A stretch of 64,000 nucleotides of DNA from Rhodanobacter sp. (GTDB lineage: Bacteria > Pseudomonadota > Gammaproteobacteria > Xanthomonadales > Rhodanobacteraceae): NCBI GenBank assembly GCA_004298045.1, contig SCRM01000021.1:124001-188000 (forward strand), given 5' to 3'. Position 1 is the first letter of the stretch; every line of letters starts with the position of its first letter. Below the pieces are notes generated by a model. The model was not told where the DNA came from, made no database searches, and saw only the letters and a list, made by a program, of their open reading frames with translations. Shown one piece after another: positions 8,462 through 20,717 of the stretch. The translations under genes and the position numbers were made by a program.

Positions 8462-10135
8462 ATGACTGCTCCCACCCGCATCGACCGCACCCGCGTCATC
8501 CACCCGCCGCGCGGCCCCGAGCTGCATTGCAAGAACTGGCTGATCGAGGCGCCGTACCGGATGATCCAGCACAACCTCGATCCCGAGGTGGCGGAAAACC
8601 CGGCCGAGCTGGTGGTCTACGGCGGCATCGGCCGCGCGGCGCGCAATTGGGAATGCTTTGACGCGATTCTCCAGGCGTTGCGTGATTTGAATCCCGACGA
8701 GACGCTGCTGGTGCAGTCCGGCAAGCCGGTTGGCGTGTTCAAGACCACGCCGGATGCGCCGCGCGTGATGATTGCCAACTCCAACCTCGTGCCGCACTGG
8801 GCGACGTGGGAGCACTTCAACGAGCTGGACCGGAAGGGCCTGATGATGTTCGGCCAGATGACGGCCGGCTCGTGGATCTACATCGGCACCCAAGGCATCA
8901 TCCAGGGCACCTACGAAACCATCGCCGAGATGGGCCGCCAGAGCTACGGCGGCAACCTCACGGGGCGCTGGGTGCTGACCGCGGGCCTCGGCGGCATGGG
9001 CGGCGCGCAGCCGCTGGCGACGGTGATGGCTGGCGCCTGCATGCTGGCGGTGGAGTGCGACCAGCACCGCATCGACTTCCGCCTGAAGACGGGCTACGTC
9101 GACGAGCAGGCGAAGGATCTCGATGATGCGCTCGCGCGTATCGAGCGCTATACGAAGGCGGGCGAAGCGAAATCCGTCGCGCTGCTCGGCAACGCCGCCG
9201 ACGTGCTGCCCGAACTCGTGCGTCGCGGCGTGCGTCCGGATGCGGTCACCGACCAGACCAGCGCGCACGATCCGGTCAACGGCTATTTGCCGCAGGGCTG
9301 GACGGTCGCGCAATGGGCCGAGCGCCGCGTGGGTGATCCGCAGGGCACTGCGGCCGCTGCCAAGCAATCCATGCGCAAGCACGTCGAGGCGATGCTGGCG
9401 TTCCACGCACAAGGCATCCCCACCTTCGACTACGGCAACAACATCCGCCAGATGGCGTTCGACGTGGGCTGCAAGAACGCGTTCGATTTCCCCGGCTTCG
9501 TGCCGGCCTACATCCGCCCGCTGTTTTGCCGTGGCATCGGCCCGTTCCGCTGGGTGGCGCTGTCGGGTGATCCGGAAGACATCCTGAAAACCGACGCCAA
9601 GGTCAAGGAGTTGATCCCGGACGACCAACACCTGCACCACTGGCTGGACATGGCCGAGCAGCGCATCCACTGGCAGGGCCTGCCATCGCGCATTTGCTGG
9701 GTGGGCCTCGGCCTGCGCGACAAGCTCGGTCTGGCGTTCAACGAAATGGTGCGCAACGGCGAGCTCAAGGCGCCGATCGCGATCGGCCGCGATCACCTCG
9801 ATTCCGGTTCGGTGGCCAGTCCCAACCGCGAAACCGAAGCCATGCGCGACGGCTCCGATGCGGTCAGCGACTGGCCCGTGCTCAACTGCCTCTTGAACGC
9901 GGTGGGCGGTGCCACCTGGGTGAGCTTCCACCATGGTGGCGGTGTCGGCATGGGTTACAGCCAGCACGCCGGTCTGGTCATCGTGTGCGACGGCACCAGG
10001 GAAGCCGACGCGCGCATCGCCCGCGTGCTGTGGAACGACCCGGCCACCGGCGTCATGCGCCATGCGGATGCGGGTTATCCCGAAGCCATCGCCTGCGCTA
10101 AGGAAAAGGGCTTGAAGCTGCCGATGGTTTCATAA
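8462..10135 (+). CDS. hutU: Urocanate hydratase (urocanase)
   Basis: Cytoplasmic NAD+-dependent enzyme that converts urocanate to 4-imidazolone-5-propionate, the second step of histidine degradation. The 557-residue length is standard. The hallmark NAD-binding loop [12 protein letters not shown] is present, as are [34 protein letters not shown] and the near-C-terminal [16 protein letters not shown]. The other hut genes (hutH, hutI, hutG, hutC) are not next to it here, although they usually cluster. The ribosome site is weak. The downstream mrr gene follows after 24 bases on the same strand and may be co-transcribed. Confidence 0.97.
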   Translation: MTAPTRIDRTRVIHPPRGPELHCKNWLIEAPYRMIQHNLDPEVAENPAELVVYGGIGRAARNWECFDAILQALRDLNPDETLLVQSGKPVGVFKTTPDAPRVMIANSNLVPHWATWEHFNELDRKGLMMFGQMTAGSWIYIGTQGIIQGTYETIAEMGRQSYGGNLTGRWVLTAGLGGMGGAQPLATVMAGACMLAVECDQHRIDFRLKTGYVDEQAKDLDDALARIERYTKAGEAKSVALLGNAADVLPELVRRGVRPDAVTDQTSAHDPVNGYLPQGWTVAQWAERRVGDPQGTAAAAKQSMRKHVEAMLAFHAQGIPTFDYGNNIRQMAFDVGCKNAFDFPGFVPAYIRPLFCRGIGPFRWVALSGDPEDILKTDAKVKELIPDDQHLHHWLDMAEQRIHWQGLPSRICWVGLGLRDKLGLAFNEMVRNGELKAPIAIGRDHLDSGSVASPNRETEAMRDGSDAVSDWPVLNCLLNAVGGATWVSFHHGGGVGMGYSQHAGLVIVCDGTREADARIARVLWNDPATGVMRHADAGYPEAIACAKEKGLKLPMVS

Positions 10136-10159
10136 GCAGGCCACGCAAAGGAGTACGTC

Positions 10160-11089
10160 ATGGCGGTGCCGAAATACGACTGGTGGTATCTGCCGTTGTT
10201 GCGCCTGCTAGGCGACGGGCGCGCGCGGCGCATGTCCGAGGTTTACGACGAGCTTGCAAAAGAAGCTGGCCTGAGCGAGGCCGACCTGGGCGAAATGCTG
10301 CCCAGTGGCACCGGCCCCACCTATCGCAACCGTATTGGCTGGGCGCGTACCTTCCTCAAGAAGGCCGGACTGGTGCAGTCACCCAAGTGGGGGATGGTTG
10401 CCATTACCGAGCGCGGCCAGTCGGTGCTGCGGGAAAACCCAGCAGGCATCAACAACGCCTGGTTGATGCGTTACCCCGAGTTTGCCGAATGGGCGCGACC
10501 TGCGAAGTCTGCTGCCGGTACGGCTGGGCCTACGCCGGATGACCATGATATCGACGACAGAGGCGACGAAACTCCGCGTGAAACGCTGGAGCGCATGCAC
10601 GCGCAGCTGCATCGCGACCTGGCCGACGAGCTGCTCGAACGTGTCAAGCAGGTGCCGCCTGTGTACTTCGAGAAAATCGTGGTGGATTTGATGTTGGCGA
10701 TGGGCTACGGCGGCTCGCGCGCCGAGGTGGGGCACACGGTGGGGCAGTCCGGTGACGGCGGGATCGATGGCGTGATCGACGAGGATCAACTCGGGCTGGA
10801 CAAGATCTACCTGCAGGCCAAACGCTGGAAGGACAATATCGGCCGACCGATTGTGCAGGCTTTCTCCGGTTCGCTGGAAGGCGAGCGCGCGACCAAGGGC
10901 GTGTTCATCACCACGTCGGCCTTTACCGTGGAAGCCCGTGATTACGTCGGCAAGATCAGCAAGAAGATCGTGCTGATCGATGGCCGGAAACTGGCCGAGC
11001 TGATGATCCGCCATGACGTTGGGGTGAGCGGCGAGGCCACTTACGTGGTCAAGCGAATTGATGGCGACTACTTCGATCCCGACGCGTGA
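10160..11089 (+). CDS. mrr: Mrr-family restriction endonuclease (type IV-like)
   Basis: A 309-residue DNA endonuclease of the Mrr family, which in Escherichia coli cuts methylated foreign DNA. Residues 1-110 form the Mrr N-terminal winged-helix domain (TYRNRIGWARTFLKKAGL). A low-complexity acidic linker follows (about 118-145). The C-terminal PD-(D/E)XK nuclease domain shows SGDGGIDGVI with the catalytic Asp, then YLQAKRW with the Q-X-K motif. The start has a strong AAAGGAG ribosome site. No methyltransferase or specificity gene lies nearby, as expected for a modification-dependent solo enzyme. Its place behind the metabolic gene hutU suggests acquisition as an accessory gene, though its GC content does not stand out by eye. 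Confidence 0.92.
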   Translation: MAVPKYDWWYLPLLRLLGDGRARRMSEVYDELAKEAGLSEADLGEMLPSGTGPTYRNRIGWARTFLKKAGLVQSPKWGMVAITERGQSVLRENPAGINNAWLMRYPEFAEWARPAKSAAGTAGPTPDDHDIDDRGDETPRETLERMHAQLHRDLADELLERVKQVPPVYFEKIVVDLMLAMGYGGSRAEVGHTVGQSGDGGIDGVIDEDQLGLDKIYLQAKRWKDNIGRPIVQAFSGSLEGERATKGVFITTSAFTVEARDYVGKISKKIVLIDGRKLAELMIRHDVGVSGEATYVVKRIDGDYFDPDA

Positions 11090-11129
11090 CGTTTCGCGTG
11101 CGCCGAGTGCCTCCACGGACGTGCCGCAG

Positions 11130-11164
11130 GCCCAAAGCCCCTCTTGAGGAAGCGGACTTTGGGC
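11130..11164. terminator. Inverted repeat between convergent mrr and glycine-zipper genes
   Basis: An 8-base-pair stem, GCCCAAAG at 11130-11137 with CTTTGGGC at 11157-11164, encloses a 19-base loop. It lacks a T-run on either side. Its place between two convergent stops suggests a weak bidirectional terminator. Confidence 0.35.
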
Positions 11165-11188
11165 GCCGGGGCCCGGCCCGGCCGGGCA

Positions 11189-11653
11189 TCACTGGATGCG
11201 GGTGATGTTGCCGTTCTGGTCGACCTGCACCAGATCGCCTTCGCGGATGCTGCTGGCGTCCTTGACCTGGATGTTCTGGTAGCTGCCGTTGCCCATCTTC
11301 AGGCGCACCAGATAGCTGTCGCTGCTGCCGGTGCGGTCGCCGATGGCGTGGCCGGCGAAGCCGCCGCCGACGGCGCCGCCCACGGTGGCCAGTTCGCGGC
11401 CCTTGCCACGGCCGACCTGGTTGCCCAGCAGGCCGCCGGCGATCGCACCGATCACCGCGCCGGCGGTGCCGTGGCCGCCGCCTTGTTGTACGTTGCGTTC
11501 GATGCGCTCCACCGTGCCGCACTGGTCGCAACGCAGGTAGATGCCGTCCGAACGCACGAGGACGCCATTCGGTTGTTGCGCATGGGCGCCGGCGCTGGCG
11601 GCCAGGCCGATCAATCCGGCGGTGGCAATGGCGAGCAGGACGTGCTTGTTCAT
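11189..11653 (-). CDS. Exported glycine-zipper (2TM) envelope protein
   Basis: A 154-residue envelope protein. The ATG at 11653 has a GAGGAG ribosome site and gives a clear signal peptide ending near AHAQQ. The middle holds a glycine-zipper segment (GAVIGAIAGGLLGNQVG, about residues 60-100) like those of SlyB- or Rick_17kDa-type proteins. A C-terminal segment (SYLVRLKMGNGSYQNIQV, then GDLVQVDQNG) looks like a small beta domain. A Cys-X2-Cys pair (RCDQCG, about residue 42) may bind metal or form a disulphide. Such proteins are linked to outer-membrane integrity; the specific role is unknown. The upstream antiporter gene is on the same strand but 46 bases away. Confidence 0.8.
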   Translation of the reverse strand: MNKHVLLAIATAGLIGLAASAGAHAQQPNGVLVRSDGIYLRCDQCGTVERIERNVQQGGGHGTAGAVIGAIAGGLLGNQVGRGKGRELATVGGAVGGGFAGHAIGDRTGSSDSYLVRLKMGNGSYQNIQVKDASSIREGDLVQVDQNGNITRIQ

Positions 11654-11699
11654 CAGGGTCTCCTCGAAGCCTGGGTGGTGCGCCGAGTCTAGGCGCAGT

Positions 11700-12911
11700 T
11701 TACTGTATCGAATCGTTACGATTTTGCGCGGCAAATTGCGGTGAAGGCCAGCGGCGCAGCATTCCCGCCAGCACCGGCGGGGTGAGCATGGCGGTCAGCA
11801 GCGACATGGCAACGATGACGGCGTAGATGCGGTTGTCGAAGACGCCGGCCGCGAGGCCGAGGCTGGCGACGACGATGCCCACCTCGCCGCGCGGCACCAT
11901 GCCGAAGCCGACGATGGTGGCGCTGCGTGGACCGAGCGAAAGCGCGCCGAGGCCGCCGCCGACGAGCTTGGACACCACCGCGATCGCGGTGACCACCAGC
12001 AGCATCCACAGCGCATCCGGGCTGGCCAGCTCGTGCAGGTCGATCTTGGCGCCGGTGACGACGAAAAAGAACGGCACCAGCAAGGTCAGCAGCGGTCGCG
12101 TCTGGGTTTCCAGCGTGTGCTGCTGGCGGGTTTCCGAGGCGATCATGCCGGCAAGGAAGGCGCCGATGATCGCGGCCAGGCCAAACAGGGTGGAGACATA
12201 GGCCAGCCCAAGGCACAGCGCCAACGCAATCAGCAGAGGCGACTGCGCGTGGCGCGGGGTATCCAGCCATGCCGAGTTCCAGCGCATGATGCGGGCGCCG
12301 CCCCAGCCGATCACGGCGATGAAGCCGAGCGCCTCGCCGAGCACCACCAGGAGGTGCCCGGGGTTCAGGCTTTCGCCGCCCTGCAGCGAGACCACGATGC
12401 CAAGCAGCAGCATGGCGAGCACGTCGTCGATCACCGCGGCGCCCAGGATCACCCGGCTCTCGATCCGCTGCAGTACGCCGAGTTCCTGCAGCACGCGCGC
12501 GGTAATGCCGGCCGAGGTGGCCACGAAGGCGGCGGCGACGAACATCGAGCGGTCCCAGTTGAGCCCTTCGACGTGGGCCCACACGGCGGCCATGCCGAAC
12601 GGCACCAGCACCCCGATCAGCGCCACCATGAACGCCGTGCGGCCGACTTTCTTGAGGTCGTCCAGCCGGGTTTCGAGGCCGACGGAAAACAGCAGCAGCA
12701 CTACGCCAACCTCGGACAGCACGTCCAGCGGGGTGCCGATCGCGATCTGCTCGGGCGTGACCCAGCCCAGGAGCGAGGGCCCGATCACGCAGCCGGCAGC
12801 GATCTCGCCCACTACGCTGGGCAACTTCAGGCGCTGCGCGATCTCACCGCCGATCTGCGCGGCGACAAACACGATGAAAAGCAGCAGCAGGATGTCGCTG
12901 GCGTGGTGCAT
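11700..12911 (-). CDS. CPA2-family cation/proton antiporter (KefB/NapA-like membrane domain)
   Basis: A 403-residue inner-membrane protein with about 12-13 hydrophobic helices covering the Na+/H+ exchanger domain. Helices typical of CPA2 are visible: LPSVVGEIAAGCVIGPSLLG early, SVGLETRLDDLKKVG, the ion-site region ILGAAVIDDVLAMLLLG, and a late GMVPRGEVGIVVA motif. There is no C-terminal TrkA-N (RCK) domain, so it is not a full KefB/KefC and is closer to the short Na+ or K+/H+ antiporters. The ATG at 12911 was chosen; a TTG one codon earlier is also in frame. It probably contributes to pH or ion balance. The transported ion cannot be read from sequence. Confidence 0.88.
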   Translation of the reverse strand: MHHASDILLLLFIVFVAAQIGGEIAQRLKLPSVVGEIAAGCVIGPSLLGWVTPEQIAIGTPLDVLSEVGVVLLLFSVGLETRLDDLKKVGRTAFMVALIGVLVPFGMAAVWAHVEGLNWDRSMFVAAAFVATSAGITARVLQELGVLQRIESRVILGAAVIDDVLAMLLLGIVVSLQGGESLNPGHLLVVLGEALGFIAVIGWGGARIMRWNSAWLDTPRHAQSPLLIALALCLGLAYVSTLFGLAAIIGAFLAGMIASETRQQHTLETQTRPLLTLLVPFFFVVTGAKIDLHELASPDALWMLLVVTAIAVVSKLVGGGLGALSLGPRSATIVGFGMVPRGEVGIVVASLGLAAGVFDNRIYAVIVAMSLLTAMLTPPVLAGMLRRWPSPQFAAQNRNDSIQ

Positions 12912-12961
12912 CAAACCGGCTCGCTCGGCCTGTGGAAGACCTGCATGCTACATGGCGCCTC

Positions 12962-14425
12962 TCAGTGTGCGGTGGAGGCGGCGATCGCCGGGCGATCCGG
13001 ATCGAGACGCGCGAACACGCGGCTGGCGAACGCGGTGACCAGTGCCAGCAGCACCACGGTCCAGCGAAAGGCGACGACGAAATCCGCGGGCTCGTGGCCG
13101 CGCAGCAAGGCCTGCATCAGCAAGGTGGACAGCGCGATGCCAAAGCTCATGGCGAGGTACTGCACGCTGGAAGCCATCGACGAGGCCATCGCCGCCGCGT
13201 GGATGTCGATGTCGTTGTAGATCAGCGTGTTCATCGCGGTGTATTGCAGGCCGGCAAAGCCGCCGTAGGCAAACGCCAGGGCACCGATGACCCACGGCGA
13301 GGAGTCGGCGCCGAGCAGCGCAAATCCCGCCAGCAGCACTGCCACGACCAGCGTGTTGGCGAGCAGCAGCCGGCGGTAGCCGTAGTACGCCAGCACACGG
13401 TGGATCACGCGTTTGGCAACGATCGAGCCGATGGCCTGCGGCACCATCATCAAGCCGGCCGCGAGCGGCGACCAGCCGCAGCCCACCTGCAAAAACAGCA
13501 CCAGCAGCAGAAACATGCCGGAGATGCCAAGCCGGGTGAACAGCCCGCCGGAAAGCGACACCCACACGCTGCGGATGCGCAGCAGCGCGAGGTCGGCCAC
13601 TGGGTGCGCGGTGCGCCGGCTGTGCCACACGTAAACGGCGCCAAGCAGGCACGCAAACAGGCCATAGGCGGCCATGCGCGACCATGGCACCGGGGTGTCG
13701 GAGGTCAACTCCGAGGCCACCAGCAGCAACGCCGAGCTGGCCGCGAACAGCAGGAACCCGGCCAGGTCGAAATGGTGCGCGCGCTTGAGCCGGTACTCGG
13801 GCATGCTGCGCCGGTTCATCCAGATGCCTGCGATGGCCACCGGCACATTGACCAGAAAAATCAGCCGCCAACTGGTGAACTGCGTGAGCGCGCCGCCCAG
13901 CAGCGGCCCGAGCACCGAACCGAGCACGCTGAAGGTGGCCACGGTGCTCATGGCGCGCACGAATTCGCGCTTGTCGATGCTGCGCACCAGCACGTAGCGG
14001 CCCAGCGGCATCATTGCCGCGCCGCCGACGCCCTGCAGCACGCGCGCGGCCACCAACTGGTGCAGCGATTGCGACAGCCCGCACAGGAGGGAACCCAGCC
14101 CGAACAGCAGGATCGCCGCGCCGAACACGCGGCGGGTGCCGAAGCGGTCGCACAGCCATGGGCTGGCCGGGGTGAGGATCGCCAGCGTCAACACGTAGCT
14201 GGTGAGCGCGCTGCGCATGCCCAGCGGGGTTTCGTGCAACGCCTCCGCAATCGCCGGCACCGCGGTGTTGACCACGGTGGAGTCGAGCGATTGCATGAAG
14301 AATGCCGCCGCCACCAGCCACAGCAGGCCGCGATAGCGCTGCAATGACGACGCCGCAGGCACATCGACGGAATCGGCCGGTGGCGAACCGCGGTGCGGGG
14401 GAGACTCGGCGGCACGATCCGGCAT
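12962..14425 (-). CDS. DHA2-family MFS exporter, MdtD-like
   Basis: Inner-membrane drug:H+ antiporter of 487 residues with 14 predicted helices. The opening FFMQSLDSTVVNTAVPAI is the DHA2 signature and closely resembles Escherichia coli MdtD, as does RVLQGVGGAAMMPLGR. Motif C in helix 5 (LGSVLGPLLGG) marks an exporter. I chose the ATG at 14425; a GTG two codons upstream is an alternative, and neither has a strong ribosome site. It shares a strand with the antiporter downstream, 50 bases away, and could be co-transcribed with it. It diverges from rnk. No MdtABC partner is present, so it probably acts alone; the substrate is unknown. Confidence 0.88.
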   Translation of the reverse strand: MPDRAAESPPHRGSPPADSVDVPAASSLQRYRGLLWLVAAAFFMQSLDSTVVNTAVPAIAEALHETPLGMRSALTSYVLTLAILTPASPWLCDRFGTRRVFGAAILLFGLGSLLCGLSQSLHQLVAARVLQGVGGAAMMPLGRYVLVRSIDKREFVRAMSTVATFSVLGSVLGPLLGGALTQFTSWRLIFLVNVPVAIAGIWMNRRSMPEYRLKRAHHFDLAGFLLFAASSALLLVASELTSDTPVPWSRMAAYGLFACLLGAVYVWHSRRTAHPVADLALLRIRSVWVSLSGGLFTRLGISGMFLLLVLFLQVGCGWSPLAAGLMMVPQAIGSIVAKRVIHRVLAYYGYRRLLLANTLVVAVLLAGFALLGADSSPWVIGALAFAYGGFAGLQYTAMNTLIYNDIDIHAAAMASSMASSVQYLAMSFGIALSTLLMQALLRGHEPADFVVAFRWTVVLLALVTAFASRVFARLDPDRPAIAASTAH

Positions 14426-14485
14426 TTGCACAATGGTAGTGCGTGGCGTGCCTGCATTCCGTGTACGCGCAAGGCAGGGGCAGGC

Positions 14486-14513
14486 TTGTTTCAGTCGCAG
14501 ATGCCCTTACCAT
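14486..14513 (+). promoter_or_regulatory. Possible sigma-70 promoter of rnk
   Basis: TTGTTT at 14486-14491 and TACCAT at 14508-14513 are separated by 16 bases. They lie in the gap between the divergent MFS gene and rnk, about 100 bases upstream of the rnk start. The match is moderate. Confidence 0.35.
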
Positions 14514-14539
14514 GAGCTGACGTGACAACGCAGAATCAC

Positions 14540-14573
14540 GCGCGCCGGGGCGCAACCGCTCCGGCGCGCTTTT
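14540..14573 (+). terminator. Terminator-like hairpin in the rnk leader
   Basis: A 9-base-pair GC stem (GCGCGCCGG at 14540-14548 pairs with CCGGCGCGC at 14561-14569) is followed directly by TTTT. No gene on this strand ends upstream, so it would terminate or attenuate a transcript started in front of rnk. Confidence 0.5.
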
Positions 14574-14609
14574 GCGTGAACCATACAAGCCAGCGACAGG
14601 ACGCGAATC

Positions 14610-17528
<2,919 letters not shown>

Positions 17529-17529
<1 letters not shown>

Positions 17530-18485
17530 TGGCCGCCAGGTTGCGGGCGGCATTGCATCTGCGTGCGCACCTGTACGCGCTGATCCGGGATTTTTTTGCC
17601 GAACGCGGTGTGCTCGAGGTGGAGACGCCAATCTTGTCGGCGGCGGGCAACACCGAGCCGAACATCGAGAGCTTCAGCACGCAGTTCAGCGGCCACGTGG
17701 ATGCCGGCCCGCGCGAGCGCTGGCTGCGTACCTCGCCGGAATATCCGCTGAAACGCCTGCTCGCGGCGGGCGTGGGCGACTGCTACGAGTTGGGGCGTGT
17801 GTTTCGCAATGGCGAGGCGGGCGGTCGGCACAACCCCGAGTTCACGATGGCGGAGTGGTATCGCGTCGGTTGGGATCATCGGCGGCTGATGCACGAAACC
17901 GTGGCGCTGGTGGCTGCGGCGCTGGCGCTGGTCAACAAGCGCGCCGAGGTGACGGTCACCGGCTACCGCCAGCTGTTCGTGGACGAGCTGGGCGTCGACT
18001 CGGTGCATGCTCCCATCGCCGAGCTGCGTGCGCCGCTGGCAGCGTTTCACATCGATCCAGCCGGGCTCACGCGCGACGACTGGCTCGACCTGTTGCTTAC
18101 CCACAAGCTGCAGCCGACGTTTCCCGCCGACCGCATCACCGTGATCCACGATTACCCGGCCACGCAGTGCGCGCTGGCGCGCATCCGCCCCGGCGATCCG
18201 CCGCGCGCCGAGCGTTTCGAGTTGTATCTGGGCCGTTACGAGTTGGCCAACGGCTATCACGAGTTGAACCGTGCCGCCGAGCAGCGCGCGCGGTTCGAGC
18301 GCGACAACCAGCGCCGTCGCGAACGCGGCCAGCGCGAGTTGCCGATCGACGAGCGTCTGCTTGCTGTGCTCGACCGCATGCCCGATTGCGCTGGCGTCGC
18401 GCTCGGCATCGAGCGGCTATTGATGTGCCTGGCCGGTACCGACGCGATTGCCGACGTGCTGGCGTTTCCGTTTGCCGAGGCTTGA
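17529..18485 (+). CDS. epmA: Elongation factor P--(R)-beta-lysine ligase
   Basis: Class II lysyl-tRNA synthetase paralogue that attaches (R)-beta-lysine to elongation factor P, helping ribosomes pass polyproline stretches. The 318 residues cover only the catalytic domain, without the N-terminal anticodon-binding domain of LysRS. Class II motifs are visible: motif 1 near FFAERGVLEVETPIL, motif 2 in CYELGRVFRNGEAG followed by HNPEFTMAEWY, and motif 3 in GVALGIERLLM. The ATG at 17529 overlaps the ligA stop. Its partner genes epmB and efp are not in this window. Confidence 0.95.
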
Positions 18486-18517
18486 TGCCGCGCGCCACTG
18501 GCGGGTGGCGCGCGGCA
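18486..18517. terminator. Perfect hairpin between convergent epmA and aqpZ
   Basis: A 13-base-pair perfect stem (TGCCGCGCGCCAC at 18486-18498 with its complement at 18505-18517) has a 6-base loop. It begins right after the epmA stop and ends 6 bases before the aqpZ stop. It has no T-tract, but the convergent placement suggests a bidirectional transcription barrier. Confidence 0.55.
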
Positions 18518-18523
18518 GCGACT

Positions 18524-19219
18524 TCAGTCGTGCTGGCTCCACAGGCTGCGGTAGAGCAGGCCGCCGACGAGGCCGCCGACAATCGGCACCACCCAGAAGA
18601 ACCACAGTTGGTCGACCGCCCAGCCGCCTTGGTAGAACGCCACGCCGGTCGAGCGCGCCGGGTTCACCGAGGTGTTGGTGACCGGGATGCTGACGAGGTG
18701 GATTAAGGTCAACGCCAGACCGATGGTGAGGCCGAAGAAGCCGGCGGACGCGTGCTTGTCGGTGGAACCCATGATGATCAGCACGAAAAACCCGCTGAGC
18801 ACGAACTCGCACAGCGCTGCCGCGCCCATCGAGTAGCCGCCCGGCGAATGCGCGCCATAGCCATTGGAGGCGAAGTTGCCGACCTCGAAGCCGGGCTTGC
18901 CGGAGGCAATGCCGTACAGCACCAGTCCGGCGAGTACGCCGCCGACTACCTGCGCGATGACGTATGGAGCCACTTCCTTCCACGGAAAACGGCCGCCGGC
19001 CGCGAGGCCGAACGACACGGCCGGATTGATGTGGCAGCCGGAGATGTGGCCGATCATGTAGCACATCGTGAGCTGCGTGAGGCCGAAGGCGAGGGCGACG
19101 CCCACGAAGCCAATGCCAAGTTGTGGAAAGCCGGCGGAAATCACCGCTGCGCCACAGCCACCGAGAACCAGCCAGAAGGTGCCGAATGCTTCGGCCGCCA
19201 TGCGTTTGCCGAGATTCAT
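18524..19219 (-). CDS. aqpZ: Aquaporin Z, water channel
   Basis: Inner-membrane water channel of 231 residues with six helices. Both pore NPA motifs are present, in HINPAVSFG (about residue 63) and [10 protein letters not shown] (about 185). An Arg follows the second NPA, as in the selectivity filter. Small residues, His and Cys near the filter fit a water-selective AqpZ rather than a glycerol facilitator. The ATG at 19219 has an AAAGGAG ribosome site 7 bases upstream; longer in-frame extensions are not membrane protein. The gene diverges from the MHS symporter and converges on epmA. Confidence 0.96.
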   Translation of the reverse strand: MNLGKRMAAEAFGTFWLVLGGCGAAVISAGFPQLGIGFVGVALAFGLTQLTMCYMIGHISGCHINPAVSFGLAAGGRFPWKEVAPYVIAQVVGGVLAGLVLYGIASGKPGFEVGNFASNGYGAHSPGGYSMGAAALCEFVLSGFFVLIIMGSTDKHASAGFFGLTIGLALTLIHLVSIPVTNTSVNPARSTGVAFYQGGWAVDQLWFFWVVPIVGGLVGGLLYRSLWSQHD

Positions 19220-19388
19220 CGAATGCTCCTTTCGTGTTGAGTGGTTTGCACGGTGTCGTCGACCACCCAGGAAGCAGCCCGTTGCCACGCGCTCCCCACC
19301 TGCATTGCCGCCGGCACGCCGCGAGCTTAAGCCGAGTAACATCGTGGTGCACCGCAGCAGTGCGGACGTCATCATCAAGGGGAAGGAA

Positions 19389-20717
19389 ATGGGCGACTCG
19401 GGGGCGGTCATGCCGGCAAGCCGGCAGCGACTGGATCGCAACGACATCCGCACGCTGGTGCTGTCTGCGCTAGGTGGCACGCTGGAGTTCTACGACTTCG
19501 TCGTGTTCGTGTTTTTCGCCATCCCGCTCGGACACCTGTTCTTTCCGCCGGATACCCCGCCGTGGCTGGCGCAGTTGCAGGTGTTCGGCATCTTTGCCGC
19601 GGGGTATCTCGCGCGCCCGCTGGGCGGCATCGTGATGGCGCACTACGGCGACACCTCCGGGCGCAAGCGCATGTTCATGCTCAGCGTTTTCCTGATGGCG
19701 CTGCCCACGCTCGCCATCGGGTTGTTGCCGGTGTACGCGCAGATCGGCGCGCTGGCGCCGGTGCTGTTGCTGGGTCTGCGCGTGGTGCAGGGCATCGCGG
19801 TGGGCGGCGAGGTGCCGGGCGCGTGGGTGTTCGTGGCCGAGCACGCGCCGCGCGGACGCACGGGTTTTGCCTGCGCCAGCCTCACCTCGGGGCTCACCGC
19901 CGGCATCCTGCTCGGTTCGCTGGCGGCGGCCGCGATCAATGCGCATTTCAGCCACGCGGAACTCCTGGCCTGGGGCTGGCGCCTGCCGTTCATCGCCGGC
20001 GGCGTGTTCGGTTTCTTCGCGGTGTGGCTGCGCCACTGGCTGGCGGAGACCCCGGTGTTCGAGGCCATGCGCGCACGCAAGCAATTGGCGCGCGGGTTGC
20101 CGCTGGCGCTGGTGCTGCGCGACCACCGCGGTGCGATCGCGCTGTCCATGCTGGTCACGTGGATGCTCACCGCGGCCATCGTGGTGGTGATCCTGATGGC
20201 GCCGGTGCTGGTGCAGTCCACCTTCCACCTGCCGGCCACGCGGGCGTTTGCCGGCAACGCCGTGGCGTCGCTCGCGCTTGCCGCCGGTTGTCTTGCGTTT
20301 GGACGGCTGACCGATCGCGTGGGCAGCGCGTGGTCGCTGCTGGTCGGCGCGGCGGCGCTTGCGCTTTCCACGTGGTGGCTGTTCGTCGACCTGCGCGCGG
20401 GCGGCGCACACTTCCTGCCGCTGTACGCGCTGGCGGGGTTCTGCGTGGGCGTGGTCGGCGTGGTGCCGGTGGTGATGGTGGAGGCGTTTCCGCCGGCAAT
20501 CCGGTTTTCCGGCCTGTCGTTTTCCTACAACATCGCCTATGCGCTGTTCGGCGGCTTCACGCCGCCGCTGGTCGGGCTTCTGGTGCGCGGTTTTGGGCCG
20601 CTGGCACCAGCGCATTATGTGGCAGTGACCGCACTGGTCGGTGCCGGCGTGGCCGCGTGGCTCCTCGCGCGCGGGCGCCAGGTTCAGAACTCCAGTTCCT
20701 GCACCGCGCAGAGGTAG
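19389..20717 (+). CDS. MFS metabolite:H+ symporter (MHS/ProP-ShiA-KgtP family)
   Basis: Inner-membrane symporter of 442 residues with 12 helices. Family marks are [17 protein letters not shown] in helix 1, the [21 protein letters not shown] loop start between helices 2 and 3, and [24 protein letters not shown] in helices 4-5. These place it with proline/betaine, shikimate, citrate and 2-oxoglutarate transporters, importers of organic acids or osmolytes. The ATG at 19389 follows a strong GGAAGGAA purine-rich ribosome site. The 3' end overlaps the convergent DUF2461 gene by 34 bases. Substrate is not predictable from sequence. Confidence 0.9.
   Translation: MGDSGAVMPASRQRLDRNDIRTLVLSALGGTLEFYDFVVFVFFAIPLGHLFFPPDTPPWLAQLQVFGIFAAGYLARPLGGIVMAHYGDTSGRKRMFMLSVFLMALPTLAIGLLPVYAQIGALAPVLLLGLRVVQGIAVGGEVPGAWVFVAEHAPRGRTGFACASLTSGLTAGILLGSLAAAAINAHFSHAELLAWGWRLPFIAGGVFGFFAVWLRHWLAETPVFEAMRARKQLARGLPLALVLRDHRGAIALSMLVTWMLTAAIVVVILMAPVLVQSTFHLPATRAFAGNAVASLALAAGCLAFGRLTDRVGSAWSLLVGAAALALSTWWLFVDLRAGGAHFLPLYALAGFCVGVVGVVPVVMVEAFPPAIRFSGLSFSYNIAYALFGGFTPPLVGLLVRGFGPLAPAHYVAVTALVGAGVAAWLLARGRQVQNSSSCTAQR

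Noticed and set aside
8336-10063. 575-codon ORF opposite urocanase
   Set aside because: Antisense to hutU, no recognisable domain, composition typical of shadow frames.
20684-20717. 34-base overlap of the symporter and DUF2461 genes as a sign of misannotated ends
   Set aside because: Both frames end at clear stops and both C-termini look natural; convergent overlaps of this size occur in compact genomes.
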